From assembly GCF_013373795.3 (NCBI RefSeq), contig NZ_CP088022.1, positions 3,162,001 to 3,226,000 on the forward strand: a stretch of DNA of 64,000 bases, in the 5' to 3' direction. Below, piece after piece: positions 54,823 through 64,000 of this stretch. Source of the DNA: Bradyrhizobium quebecense. GTDB taxonomy: Bacteria; Pseudomonadota; Alphaproteobacteria; Rhizobiales; Xanthobacteraceae. Within the stretch, counting starts at the first letter, position 1. The number at the start of each line of letters is the position of its first letter. The position numbers and the translations under genes are program-made. The notes beneath the pieces were generated by a model. That model did no database searches. It saw only the letters and a list, made by a program, of their open reading frames with translations, and was not told where the DNA came from.

Positions 54823-55029
54823 TGCAATACCAATCGGAACTTGGGGAGGAGTTGTGCTGCGTTTTAGGCGCAGCAGGCGGTAAAGCCAAGGGCAATACTG
54901 GCCCGGATGTCACCGCGATCAGCCTGATTTTTCAGGTCGGCTTAGCCCGCAATGCATAGGCCATCCGGCTGGAAGCCGCCCGAGGCGAACAGGCAGATAA
55001 GGATGTCTGTCTCGGCCGCAATGCCGAGG

Positions 55030-55638
55030 CTATTTCATCTCCGACAGCCGCGCGGCATAGCGGGCCATCAGATCGACCTCGATATTGACCTCGCTGCCGG
55101 CCTTCCAGCCGCTCAGGGTCGTGACGGACAGCGTGTGCGGGATGATCAGCACCGAAAAAGTGACGTCGTCGACCGTATTCACGGTCAGCGACACACCGTC
55201 CAGCGTGATGGATCCCTTCGCCGCAATGAAACGCGCGAGTTCGCGGCTGGTTCGCAGCTCGAAACGCGCCATGTCGGGCAGATCATCGCGCTTGACGATG
55301 GTGGCGATCCCGTCGGCATGCCCGGCCACGATGTGACCGCCGAGCTCGTCGCCGATCTTGAGCGCGCGCTCGAGGTTGAGCCGGCCACCCTGCGCCCAGT
55401 GCTTGGCGGTGGTCATGCCGAGCGTCTCGGCCGCGGCATCGACATCGAACCAGGTCTTGCCGTCAGCCGTGCCGGAGGCGACCACGGTGAGACAGACGCC
55501 GTTGCAGGCGATCGAGGCGCCGTCGGCGATCGTGGTCTGGTCGTAGTCGCAGGCAATCCGCATACGGTGCAGTTGCCCCTGCGCCACTGGCTTCAGGCTG
55601 ATGATCTCACCGATATCGGTGACAATTCCGGTAAACAT
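55030..55638 (-). CDS. ribE: Riboflavin synthase alpha subunit
   Basis: 202 residues with the two tandem lumazine-binding barrels. [12 protein letters not shown] starts barrel 1, with SIACNGVCLTVV; barrel 2 contains GGHIVAGHADGIA and GSITLDGVSLTVN. It dismutates two lumazines to riboflavin. Its ATG shares one base with the ribD stop (TAATG), so translation is coupled. Confidence 0.95.
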   Translation of the reverse strand: MFTGIVTDIGEIISLKPVAQGQLHRMRIACDYDQTTIADGASIACNGVCLTVVASGTADGKTWFDVDAAAETLGMTTAKHWAQGGRLNLERALKIGDELGGHIVAGHADGIATIVKRDDLPDMARFELRTSRELARFIAAKGSITLDGVSLTVNTVDDVTFSVLIIPHTLSVTTLSGWKAGSEVNIEVDLMARYAARLSEMK

Positions 55639-56798
55639 TACGCACGCTCGTAGATCATGAGACTGTCGTTATCGAGGGTTTCGCTAGCACGAAGGCGGAA
55701 GGCGGGCGACTGCGTGATTGCGGCCAGCGGCAATGCGTCCAGCGCGGGAACGCCATCGGCACCGATCGGTTCAGGTCCGCGCAACAGCCAGATTTCATCG
55801 ACAAGGCCGGCCGCCACGAAAGAATTTGCCACGCGTGCGCCGCCCTCAACCATCAGCCGTGTGACGCCCTTCTCCGCCAGCGCATGCAACACCGCCGGCA
55901 GATCGAGCCCCGGCTGCGCGCTGGACGCAACGCGGATCACCTCTGCCCCGGCAGCACCGAGCTTCATCGCGGCCGGCGCCTCGGCCAGATCCGATGTCAT
56001 CACCCAGAGCGGCGTCTCGCGCGCCGAATGCACCAGGCGGCTGTCGCCGGAGATCCGCAGTGCGCGATCGAGCACCACCCGCACCGGCGAGCGCGCCGCC
56101 ATGCCGGGCAACCGGCAGGTCAGGAGCGGATCGTCGGCCTTCACCGTGCCGATCCCGACCAGGATCGCATCGCTCTGCGCGCGCAACAGATGCACGCGCC
56201 TCTGCGCAGCCTCGCCGGTAATCGCTACCGGCTTGTGGCCACCCGCTGCAATCTTGTCGTCGGCGGACACCGCGAGCTTGAGGATCACGTGCGGGCGCTT
56301 GTCCGTGATACGGCGAAAATGCCCGGCATGGTCGTGCGCGGCCTCGGCCGCGCACAGTCCGACATCAACCGCGATTCCCGCAGCGCGCAGCTTGGCGTGG
56401 CCCTTGCCACCGACGTCCGGATTGGGGTCCTCGATCGCCGAGACCACGCGGGCGAGCCCGGCCGCGACGACGGCATCCGCACAGGGCGGCGAGCGGCCGA
56501 AATGCGAGCAGGGTTCGAGCGTGACATAGAGCGTGGCGCCGCGCGCCGCGTCACCCGCGCGCCTCAATGCCTCGACCTCGGCATGCGGGCGGCCGCCGGG
56601 CTGGGTCCAGCCGCGGCCGACAATCACGCCATCCTTGACAATGACGGCGCCGACCGCCGGATTGGGCCAAGTGCGCCCGAGCCCGCGTCGGCCGAGCGCG
56701 AGCGCAAGCTGCATGAAGCGCAGATCGGCGGCCTTTGCCGTTTCCTTTGCCTCTTTGGCTTTCTGCCCGAGCTGCTCTTCCAGAATGCGGAAGATCAT
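55638..56798 (-). CDS. ribD: Bifunctional riboflavin biosynthesis deaminase/reductase
   Basis: 386 residues. The N-terminal cytidine-deaminase-like domain has the zinc motifs HAEVEAL and [15 protein letters not shown]. The C-terminal NADPH-reductase domain starts near [18 protein letters not shown] and has [15 protein letters not shown]. It carries out the second and third steps from GTP to the lumazine precursor. It begins inside the nrdR stop (ATGA overlap) and is followed by ribE. Confidence 0.96.
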   Translation of the reverse strand: MIFRILEEQLGQKAKEAKETAKAADLRFMQLALALGRRGLGRTWPNPAVGAVIVKDGVIVGRGWTQPGGRPHAEVEALRRAGDAARGATLYVTLEPCSHFGRSPPCADAVVAAGLARVVSAIEDPNPDVGGKGHAKLRAAGIAVDVGLCAAEAAHDHAGHFRRITDKRPHVILKLAVSADDKIAAGGHKPVAITGEAAQRRVHLLRAQSDAILVGIGTVKADDPLLTCRLPGMAARSPVRVVLDRALRISGDSRLVHSARETPLWVMTSDLAEAPAAMKLGAAGAEVIRVASSAQPGLDLPAVLHALAEKGVTRLMVEGGARVANSFVAAGLVDEIWLLRGPEPIGADGVPALDALPLAAITQSPAFRLRASETLDNDSLMIYERA

Positions 56799-57277
56799 TT
56801 TCGCAACGTCGCGATCCGCGGGTCGTCTTCGCCGGTCAGCTCGTCGAGCACGGCTTCAAAGTCCTTGGCCTCGCGGAAATTACGATAGACCGAGGCGAAG
56901 CGCACATAGGCGACGTCGTCGAGCTGGCGCAGATGCTCCATCACGATCTCGCCGATCGCCTCCGAGGAGACCTCCGCCTCTCCGCCGCTTTCGAGCTCGC
57001 GCACGATGGTGGACACCATCTTCTCCACCCGCTCTGATTCCACCGGGCGTTTGCGCAGCGAGATCTGCAGCGAGCGCACCAGCTTGTCGCGGTCGAACGG
57101 CACGCGGCGGCCATTGCGCTTGATCACGGTCAGCTCGCGCAGCTGCACCCGCTCGAAGGTCGTGAAGCGGAAGTTGCAGGCCATGCAGACGCGCCGCCTG
57201 CGGATAACCGCGGAGTCCTCGGTCGGACGCGAGTCCTTGACCTGCGTATCGAGAGAATTGCAGCTCGGGCAGCGCAT
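56795..57277 (-). CDS. nrdR: Transcriptional repressor NrdR
   Basis: 160 residues. A zinc ribbon (CPSC ... CMAC, residues 3-34) is followed by an ATP-cone ([28 protein letters not shown]). It represses ribonucleotide reductase genes through NrdR boxes when dATP is bound. It lies 26 bp downstream of glyA and overlaps ribD by 4 bp. Confidence 0.97.
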   Translation of the reverse strand: MRCPSCNSLDTQVKDSRPTEDSAVIRRRRVCMACNFRFTTFERVQLRELTVIKRNGRRVPFDRDKLVRSLQISLRKRPVESERVEKMVSTIVRELESGGEAEVSSEAIGEIVMEHLRQLDDVAYVRFASVYRNFREAKDFEAVLDELTGEDDPRIATLRK

Positions 57278-57303
57278 CCGACGAGACCTTTACGAGCGAA
57301 CGG

Positions 57304-58617
<1,314 letters not shown>

Positions 58618-59017
58618 CGGCGAAATATCTCCACCGCCGCAAGCCTTTACACGGGATGCGGACGGTCACGAGTGGCGGTCGAAGCTGGTTTCAGAGGGTT
58701 ATCACATCACCCCAAAATGGCCAAGCGGTTGCGGTCCGCGGCGGTCAATTATGCCAGATATGGTGGGGATGCCGGGGATTGCCAGCCGGAGGAGCCGGCC
58801 CCTCGCCGCACCGGTTCCGGGCCTCCCGCAGGCCATAGCTGCCGGCGCCCGCGGGGGGCGGACGGGACGCCCCTTCCCGATCGCGCGGCCAGCCGGGGCT
58901 GACGCCTCAAGGCGAGCCGCGCCCTCTCGAGCTTCGCCAGAGCGCCCCCCCAATCACCCGACGTCCGTCTCTCTCGATCATCACGCGCGCGATCATGACG
59001 CTCGGGTCACGAGATGA

Positions 59018-59064
59018 TTTTGAATCGTTCGATTTTTGAATCGTTCAACACTGGATCGATTCAA
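59018..59064. promoter_or_regulatory. Repeated TTGAATCG motifs upstream of the TonB receptor
   Basis: TTTTGAATCGTTC occurs exactly twice (59018-59030 and 59034-59046), 16 bp apart, and the inverted CGATTCAA is at 59057-59064. This cluster is the only clear signal in the 608-bp gap 58618-59225 between glyA and the receptor. It lies about 160-210 bp before the receptor start and could bind an iron- or stress-responsive regulator. It does not match the Irr ICE box. Confidence 0.45.
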
Positions 59065-59225
59065 GCCTCTCACGCGATGCGTGCAATTGTGCGTCGTATT
59101 CCGTTGTCTCTCAGTCACACACACCGGCTTTGCGCACAGCTTCGATAGCTTCTAACGGCGCGCGGGCTGTTCGCGAAAATCACCGTGATAACGACGCCGA
59201 AGACAATTCTCTTTGGGGGCGTTGA

Positions 59226-61505
59226 ATGACGGACGGATGGATTCGGCCGCAGCGGTTTGCTGTTCCGGCTCTGGTGGTGCTTTCGGTTGCTGGTGCGGAC
59301 GAGGTCTTCGCGCAGACGCAATTGCCGTCAGTGACGGTCGATGCGCCGTCGCACCGGCAAGCGGCGCGATCGCAGCAGCCGTCGCAGCGGACCACGCGCG
59401 CACGCAGCGCCTCGCGCCGCGCAACGGTCGCGCCGGCAGGAGCGCAGCCACAGGCAGCACAGCAGGCTGCAGGCGCCGGCGGCGGACATGGGCGCGCAAA
59501 CGGCCCGGTCACCGGCTACCTGGCGCGGCAGAGCGCCAGCGGCACCAAGACCAGCACGCCGATCGTCCGGACGCCGCAATCGGTGACGGTCATCAGCGCC
59601 GAGCAGATCCGCGACCAGAAGATCGTCAGCAAGTTCGACGAAGTGCTGCGCTACACGCCGGGCGTCATCGGCGGCACCTATGGCGCGGATTTCCGCAACG
59701 ACTGGTTCATGATCCGCGGCTTCCCCGCGCAGAACGAGTCGCTGTTCCTCGACGGCCTGCAGCTGTTCTACACCTCCTATGCGAGCTGGAAGCTGCAGCC
59801 CTTCAATCTCGAGCGCGTCGAGGTGCTGCGCGGTCCGTCCGGCATCCTGTATGGCGGCTCGGCGCCGGGCGGCCTCGTAAACGCGGTGAGCAAGCTGCCG
59901 CAGGCGGAGCCCATTCGCTACATCGAAACCGGCGTCAATAATTTCGGCAACGCCTATACCCAGTTCGACATCGGCGGCGCGGCGGCGCAGCCCGGCGGCG
60001 GCCAGGTGCAGTACCGCCTGGTCGGCCAGGCCCAGGGCGGCGGCACCCAGACCGACTATGTCTACGACAACAATTTCTTCTTCGCCCCGTCAGTGACCTG
60101 GCGGCCCGATGCCGACACCAGCCTCACCGTGTTCGGCATGGCCTCGCACAGCAACACCCGCGCGCTCAACTTCCTGCCCTATGTCGGCACCGTCACCAAC
60201 GCGCCGTTCGGCCGGATTCCGACCAGCCTGTTCGCCGGCGATCCCAGCGTCGACCAGTTCCGCCGCGACCAGGAGATGGTCGGCTATCAGTTCCAGAAGA
60301 GCGTGACTGATAACGTCGACTTGCGCCAGAACGCGCGCATGGCGCATGTCGACGTCTATTACGCCGGGCTCTACGGGCTCGGCTACGCGACGACGCCGGC
60401 GGCCGCCGACATCACCCGCGGCAATTTCTACACCCGCGGCATCGCCACGCAGCTCAACCTCGACAATCAGCTCGAATATCGCTTCTCAACCGGCGCGCTG
60501 CAGCACACCGCGCTGGTCGGCGTCGATCTGAAATATTACGGCATCGACGACCGGCAGGGTTTTGGCATGGGCACGAATCTCAACGTGTTCAATCCAGTCT
60601 ACGGCAACAACCTGCCGTATGGCGGCCCGCTGTATCAGAACGCCTATCTCACCCAGGGCATGGCCGGACTCTATCTGCAGGACCAGGTCAAGCTCGACCG
60701 CCTCACGGTCGTGCTGTCGGGACGCCAGGACTGGGTCGATCTCACCAACAACAACCGGATCGGCGCCGATCAGAGCCGCGACGACAGCAAGTTCTCCGGC
60801 CGGGTCGGCGCGATCTACAATTTCGACAGCGGCGTCGCGCCCTACGTCTCCTACATGACCGGCTACAATCCGGTCATCGGCACCAACGCCGCCGGCCAGT
60901 TGCTGCTGCCAGAGACCTCCGAGCAGACCGAGGTCGGCGTCAAGTACGAGCCGGTCGGCCTCAACGCGCGGTTCGGCGTCGCGCTGTTCGACCTCAAGCG
61001 CAAGAACGCGCTGACAACAGATCCGAACAATACGCTCTTCCAGACCCAGAATGGCGAGGTCACCTCGCGCGGCGTCGAGCTCGAGGCGGTGGCGAACATC
61101 ACGCGGGATTTCAAGCTGGTGGCGAGCTACACCAACTACGAGCTGTTCGTCAGCAAGGACCTCAATCCCGCGCTGATCGGCACCGTGCCGACCAACACCC
61201 CGCGGCAGTTCGCTTCGGTCTGGACCGACTACACCTTCCGCGACGGCCCGCTGAGCGGCTTCGGCTTCGGCGGCGGCGTGCGCTATGTCGGCGCGTCCTT
61301 TGCCGACACCGCCAACACCGCGCGCGTCCCGGGGGTCGTGCTCGGCGACCTCGCTTTGCATTACGAATGGGACAACAACTGGCGCGCGGCGCTCAATGTG
61401 GTGAACGTCACCGACAAGATCTACGTCGCGAGTTGCGCCACCATCAATTCCTGTTATTACGGCGATCGCCGGCGCATCACGGCAAGCCTCGCCTACAAAT
61501 GGTGA
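59226..61505 (+). CDS. TonB-dependent siderophore receptor
   Basis: 759 residues, GGGGG seven bases before the ATG. A signal peptide (about 1-29, cleavage near VFA-QTQ) is followed by a Ser/Arg/Ala-rich linker (about 40-95), which is longer than usual. The plug domain (about 110-220) has TPQSVTVISAEQIRDQ, FMIRGF and VEVLRGPSGILYGGSAPGGLVN, and the 22-strand barrel ends RRRITASLAYKW with the C-terminal aromatic. The plug type is that of ferric hydroxamate (FhuA/FoxA) receptors. A strong terminator follows. Confidence 0.94.
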   Translation: MTDGWIRPQRFAVPALVVLSVAGADEVFAQTQLPSVTVDAPSHRQAARSQQPSQRTTRARSASRRATVAPAGAQPQAAQQAAGAGGGHGRANGPVTGYLARQSASGTKTSTPIVRTPQSVTVISAEQIRDQKIVSKFDEVLRYTPGVIGGTYGADFRNDWFMIRGFPAQNESLFLDGLQLFYTSYASWKLQPFNLERVEVLRGPSGILYGGSAPGGLVNAVSKLPQAEPIRYIETGVNNFGNAYTQFDIGGAAAQPGGGQVQYRLVGQAQGGGTQTDYVYDNNFFFAPSVTWRPDADTSLTVFGMASHSNTRALNFLPYVGTVTNAPFGRIPTSLFAGDPSVDQFRRDQEMVGYQFQKSVTDNVDLRQNARMAHVDVYYAGLYGLGYATTPAAADITRGNFYTRGIATQLNLDNQLEYRFSTGALQHTALVGVDLKYYGIDDRQGFGMGTNLNVFNPVYGNNLPYGGPLYQNAYLTQGMAGLYLQDQVKLDRLTVVLSGRQDWVDLTNNNRIGADQSRDDSKFSGRVGAIYNFDSGVAPYVSYMTGYNPVIGTNAAGQLLLPETSEQTEVGVKYEPVGLNARFGVALFDLKRKNALTTDPNNTLFQTQNGEVTSRGVELEAVANITRDFKLVASYTNYELFVSKDLNPALIGTVPTNTPRQFASVWTDYTFRDGPLSGFGFGGGVRYVGASFADTANTARVPGVVLGDLALHYEWDNNWRAALNVVNVTDKIYVASCATINSCYYGDRRRITASLAYKW

Positions 61506-61548
61506 GCCTGCCGCGAAACATTCCGTTCACAAATCCATCGTCGAGACA

Positions 61549-61582
61549 GAGAGGCGGCGTTCAGCCGCCTCTCCATTTTTTT
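61549..61582 (+). terminator. Intrinsic terminator of the TonB receptor gene
   Basis: 10-bp stem GAGAGGCGGC / GCCGCCTCTC, 5-nt loop, then CA and T7. Confidence 0.9.
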
Positions 61583-61652
61583 GACGCCGTCAGGGTGGTG
61601 TCAGCATGTCGCGCTAGGTTCGAACAGCGGCATCACTTGCCGCGCCCAGACT

Positions 61653-61690
61653 GGCCCGCTCCGAATTGCGAGCCCCGGAGCGGGCCTTTT
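61653..61690 (+). terminator. Second plus-strand terminator-like hairpin
   Basis: 11-bp stem GGCCCGCTCCG / CGGAGCGGGCC followed by TTTT. It lies 71 bp beyond the first terminator, with no gene between. Confidence 0.55.
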
Positions 61691-61760
61691 AGCTGGCGAA
61701 GATTTCCCGTGGCAACCCAAGGGCATCCGAGCCCGTCGCACCGGCCGCCGCGGGGCGACG

Positions 61761-62042
61761 TCAGAATGCACTCCTGAACTGCGCGACATAGTCGGGGCTG
61801 CCATAGACCCACATGGGCTCGTCGCATTGTCGTGAGCCTGTGTCGTTCATGCAGGCCGAACTCCACGGCGGAGCCGCGATCTGACGACCGACGATCCCGT
61901 ATCCTTGCAGTCCGTTGCCGATTGTCGGTCCTGTGCCGACATGCGTTCGATCGCTGCCTTTGCCGGTTCGCGCATGAGCAAAGGCCTGAGTCGCAAGAGA
62001 TGGCGCCAGCATGAGCGCCGCCAGAAGGTAGATCATCTTCAT
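61761..62042 (-). CDS. Small secreted protein, unknown function
   Basis: 93 residues. A clear Sec signal (MKMIYLLAALMLAPSLATQA, cleavage near AFA-HAR) precedes a Gly/Thr-rich segment. The C-terminal part has two cysteines (SSACMNDTGSRQCDEPMW) that could pair in the periplasm and ends FRSAF. No family recognised. It stands alone on the minus strand opposite the TonB receptor and could be part of the secreted-protein patch at the window end. Confidence 0.65.
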   Translation of the reverse strand: MKMIYLLAALMLAPSLATQAFAHARTGKGSDRTHVGTGPTIGNGLQGYGIVGRQIAAPPWSSACMNDTGSRQCDEPMWVYGSPDYVAQFRSAF

Positions 62043-62132
62043 CGTTCAGCCGCCTTGATAGCGCCTCGCGCGGGCGAGGCATGTGTACGTTGCTGAAAGG
62101 AAGACCGAGATCGGAGCCCGGATATTTCCCCA

Positions 62133-62346
62133 TCACACAAATGTTGGCGGTGTTGCTACAGGGCTCGACGAGGCGGGCATCGCGCCGCAGAACCAAGGCG
62201 CTATCGCCGCAGGTCGGATTCTCACGCTGACTCCCGCAGCCACAGGCGATACGCTGGCGACCGGGACGCCCGACAGCACGACATTGAGGACAAGCGCACA
62301 GGCCGCAATGAATGCGGCCAGCCCTCCTGAAAACAAATCGGCTCAT
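62133..62346 (-). pseudogene. Possible remnant of a small membrane/secreted protein with N-terminal frameshift
   Basis: ATG at 62346 (GGGA eight bases before) reads MSRFVFRR. The plausible continuation GGLAAFIAACALVLNVVLSG, a signal/anchor helix, is in another frame, which itself has only a TTG start (62336) and stops at 62133. One extra or missing base near 62328 would join them. The combined product resembles the start of DUF2946-type proteins like the intact gene on the other strand. The rest of the 455-bp gap 62043-62497 shows nothing more. Confidence 0.3.
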
Positions 62347-62497
62347 CAGACTGATCCCGCCTCAGGCCGTACCGCAGCGCGTATGCACGCCGTTGCCGAC
62401 GCACAACACACTCCATTAAATCGTCAACCCTCCTCCCTCCATTGTCACTTGGCTCGACGGCAGCCCTCCCTTGCGATAGATTGTCGCAGGTGGACCG

Positions 62498-62872
62498 ATG
62501 CGCCGACAGCTGAAGAGATTTCTACCTCTAGTTCTGGTTGCCCTGCTGGTGCAGATCTTTGCACCGATCGGCGCTTGCTGGGCGGCGACTCTTGCGGCCG
62601 CAGATCCGCTTGCAGGCGCGGTCATGTGCCACGGCGGCGCGGTACAAGCGACCGACCAGGACGATCAGATCGGTCACCGCGCGCACGAAGGCTGCTGCGC
62701 CGCCTGCAGCGTGCTGCAGACCGGCGCACCGATCACTTCGCCGCAGACATCAGCCGCGATCGCGGTCGATCGCGTGACGAGCCAGGTCACCTGGCAGGAT
62801 TTCGCGCCGCGCCTCTCCGGTCCAAGAGCCGCTTCCGAGGCCCAGGCGCGCGCTCCGCCGTTTCTGTCGTAA
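62498..62872 (+). CDS. DUF2946-like secreted protein with His/Cys motif
   Basis: 124 residues. The signal peptide FLPLVLVALLVQIFAPIGACWA is followed by a mature part with MCHGG and HRAHEGCCAACSVLQTG, a His/Cys cluster suited to binding a soft metal such as copper. DUF2946 proteins are small exported proteins often found with copper or TonB systems; none has a firm function. GGTGGA lies just before the ATG. The next gene follows after 57 bp on the same strand. Confidence 0.75.
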   Translation: MRRQLKRFLPLVLVALLVQIFAPIGACWAATLAAADPLAGAVMCHGGAVQATDQDDQIGHRAHEGCCAACSVLQTGAPITSPQTSAAIAVDRVTSQVTWQDFAPRLSGPRAASEAQARAPPFLS

Positions 62873-62929
62873 AGCCGCGCGGCCACCGGCCGCTGAGACC
62901 TTTACACATCAACGCCCGCGGAGATTCCC

Positions 62930-63934
62930 ATGTTCATCCGTCATGCGCGCGCAGCCATATCTGGCGTCGCCGTCGCGCTTGTTCCACTTTCTTGCAGCAA
63001 CGCCCACGAAATCGTCGGCAACCGCTTCTTTCCGGCCACGCTCGGCATCGACGATCCCGGCGTGAACGACGAACTCTCACTGCCCACCGTATCCAGCTTC
63101 CACACCGGCGATGATCCGTCGTTCCGGCAGCGCGACTTCTCCGGCGAGTTTTCCAAGCGGATCACCGAGGCTTTCGCGATCTCCATTGGATCAACGTACA
63201 GCTTTCTCCATCCACTTGGTGGACCGACCGGAACCGGCGCCCATGGCTTCCAGAACGTCGACACCACCTTCAAGTATCGTGTCTTCAAGGACGCCGAGCA
63301 TGAATTCGTTATGTCGGTAGGGCTGAGCGTCGAATGGGGCGGCACCGGCGCCGGCAGCGTCGGCGCCGATCCGTTCAACACCTACACGCCGACCCTCTAT
63401 TTCGGCAAAGGCTTCGGCGACCTGCCCGACACGTTGTCATGGCTGCGCCCCGTCGCGGTCACCGGACAGGTTGGCTACGCCATTCCCGGTAGGTCATCCA
63501 CCACGACCTTCGGGGTCGATCCCGATACTGGTGATTTGACCTCCGATACTGAGTTTCATCCAAGGGTGCTGAACTGGGGCGCCACGATCCAGTACAGCAT
63601 GCCCTATCTGAAATCCGCGGTTGTCGATCTCGGTCCGCCGGATTTTATCAATCGCATGATCCCGCTTGTTGAGGCGACGCTGCAGACCCCGGTCGGAAAC
63701 ACGTTGACGTCGGGCACGATGACGACCGGAACCATCAACCCCGGCGTTCTCTGGGTCGGAAACACCTATCAGCTCGGCGTCGAGGCGCTAATCCCGATCA
63801 ATCGGCAGAGCGGCACTCGTGTTGGAGTGATTGGTCAGCTCCATCTTTATCTCGACGATATCGATCCCCGGGGCATCGGCAGGCCGATCTTTGGCGGTCC
63901 GGTCCAGCCCGCCCGCCCGTTTGCGAGGAATTGA
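62930..63934 (+). CDS. Exported beta-rich protein, probably outer-membrane
   Basis: 334 residues, GGAG six bases before the ATG. A signal peptide (about 1-25, ending in SNAHE) is followed by a mature part with alternating aromatic/hydrophobic strands (FAISIGSTYSFLHP, EFVMSVGLSVEWGG, RVLNWGATIQYSMPYL, TYQLGVEALIPINR, RVGVIGQLHLYLDD), which suggests a beta-barrel of about 10-12 strands. Its C-terminus lacks a terminal aromatic. No family name is firm. The start codon of the next exported protein is 2 bp after its stop, so they form an operon with the DUF2946-like gene. Confidence 0.7.
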   Translation: MFIRHARAAISGVAVALVPLSCSNAHEIVGNRFFPATLGIDDPGVNDELSLPTVSSFHTGDDPSFRQRDFSGEFSKRITEAFAISIGSTYSFLHPLGGPTGTGAHGFQNVDTTFKYRVFKDAEHEFVMSVGLSVEWGGTGAGSVGADPFNTYTPTLYFGKGFGDLPDTLSWLRPVAVTGQVGYAIPGRSSTTTFGVDPDTGDLTSDTEFHPRVLNWGATIQYSMPYLKSAVVDLGPPDFINRMIPLVEATLQTPVGNTLTSGTMTTGTINPGVLWVGNTYQLGVEALIPINRQSGTRVGVIGQLHLYLDDIDPRGIGRPIFGGPVQPARPFARN

Positions 63935-63936
63935 TC

Positions 63937-64000
63937 ATGCGACGCTCATCCCTGATCATCGCGCTCTTGCTGTCGCTTGCGGCCGGCAAGGCAGACGCCC
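63937..64000 (+). CDS. N-terminus of an exported protein (cut by window edge)
   Basis: Only 21 residues are visible: MRRSSLIIALLLSLAAGKAD, then A. This is a complete-looking Sec signal peptide with cleavage near ADA. The neighbours suggest a metal-handling periplasmic protein (a CopC-type protein would fit), but nothing in the visible part decides it. Confidence 0.6.
   Translation, partial: MRRSSLIIALLLSLAAGKADA

Noticed and set aside
54823-55029. Possible FMN riboswitch in the ribE-ribH gap
   Set aside because: The conserved RFN-element segments are absent; only a weak CCTGA/TCAGG hairpin is seen.
62083-63114. 343-codon plus-strand frame near the right end
   Set aside because: It overlaps two genes with signal peptides in other frames and is Arg/Pro/Ser-rich with no domain pattern.

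Overview
The window looks like a chromosomal segment of a Bradyrhizobium-type alphaproteobacterium (order Hyphomicrobiales/Rhizobiales). Support for this comes from the very high GC3 coding style and several marker genes: GcrA-family regulator, alphaproteobacterial Omp2b-like porin, NadQ-type NAD repressor, DUF2842, and the plsX-fabH-ihfA-merR and glyA-nrdR-rib-nusB-thiL gene orders. Several families of intergenic palindromic repeats typical of this group also recur. I see no phage, plasmid, insertion-sequence or CRISPR signature. This is mostly core genome with small accessory patches.

Layout. 0-8 kb: C-terminally cut hybrid sensor kinase, class-I glutamine amidotransferase, AI-2E-family permease, a diguanylate cyclase, and the rplM-rpsI ribosomal operon with its terminator. 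8-17 kb: an ECHDC3-like crotonase, a CoA-binding protein next to O-acetylhomoserine sulfhydrylase, then the de novo NAD locus nadQ / nadA-nadB-nadC. In that locus two tandem 21-bp inverted repeats cover the nadA promoter and ribosome-binding site. Haem A synthase follows. 17-30 kb: a surface-polysaccharide region holding a deacetylase-fold protein that has lost its metal ligands, a FemAB/BcsL-type acyltransferase, a Wzz/BY-kinase-like protein with no usable Walker A motif, a Wza-like lipoprotein, a GT4 glycosyltransferase, a polyprenyl-phosphate sugar transferase and a Wzy/ligase-like polymerase. The parts list resembles the Caulobacter holdfast and rhizobial unipolar polysaccharide (UPP) adhesin pathways. 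It is interrupted by a LysR/MFS pair that carries its own T-N11-A box.

30-43 kb: accessory catabolic and regulatory genes (MarR/FAD monooxygenase pair, saccharopine-dehydrogenase-like protein, DUF169, YdcF, acetamidase, acyl-CoA synthetase, ribbon-helix-helix-like protein, GcrA, SDR), then a major porin. Just downstream of the porin lies a candidate small RNA of about 77 nt with an unpaired CCUCCC (anti-Shine-Dalgarno-like) segment. 43-50 kb: tRNA-Pro(GGG), merR, ihfA, fabH, plsX, DUF177 and a cytochrome bc1 assembly chaperone that appears to carry two 1-nt frameshifts. These are followed by a BamE-like lipoprotein, a TTT solute-binding protein and a 51-codon gene. 50-58.6 kb: K+-independent H+-pyrophosphatase and the thiL-nusB-ribH-ribE-ribD-nrdR-glyA series. 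59-64 kb: a TonB-dependent siderophore receptor and a small cluster of secreted, probably metal-related proteins (DUF2946 protein, beta-barrel-like protein, start of another exported protein).

No sequence search was run. Family names rest on recognising motifs in the translations, and functions of unrecognised genes are left open.
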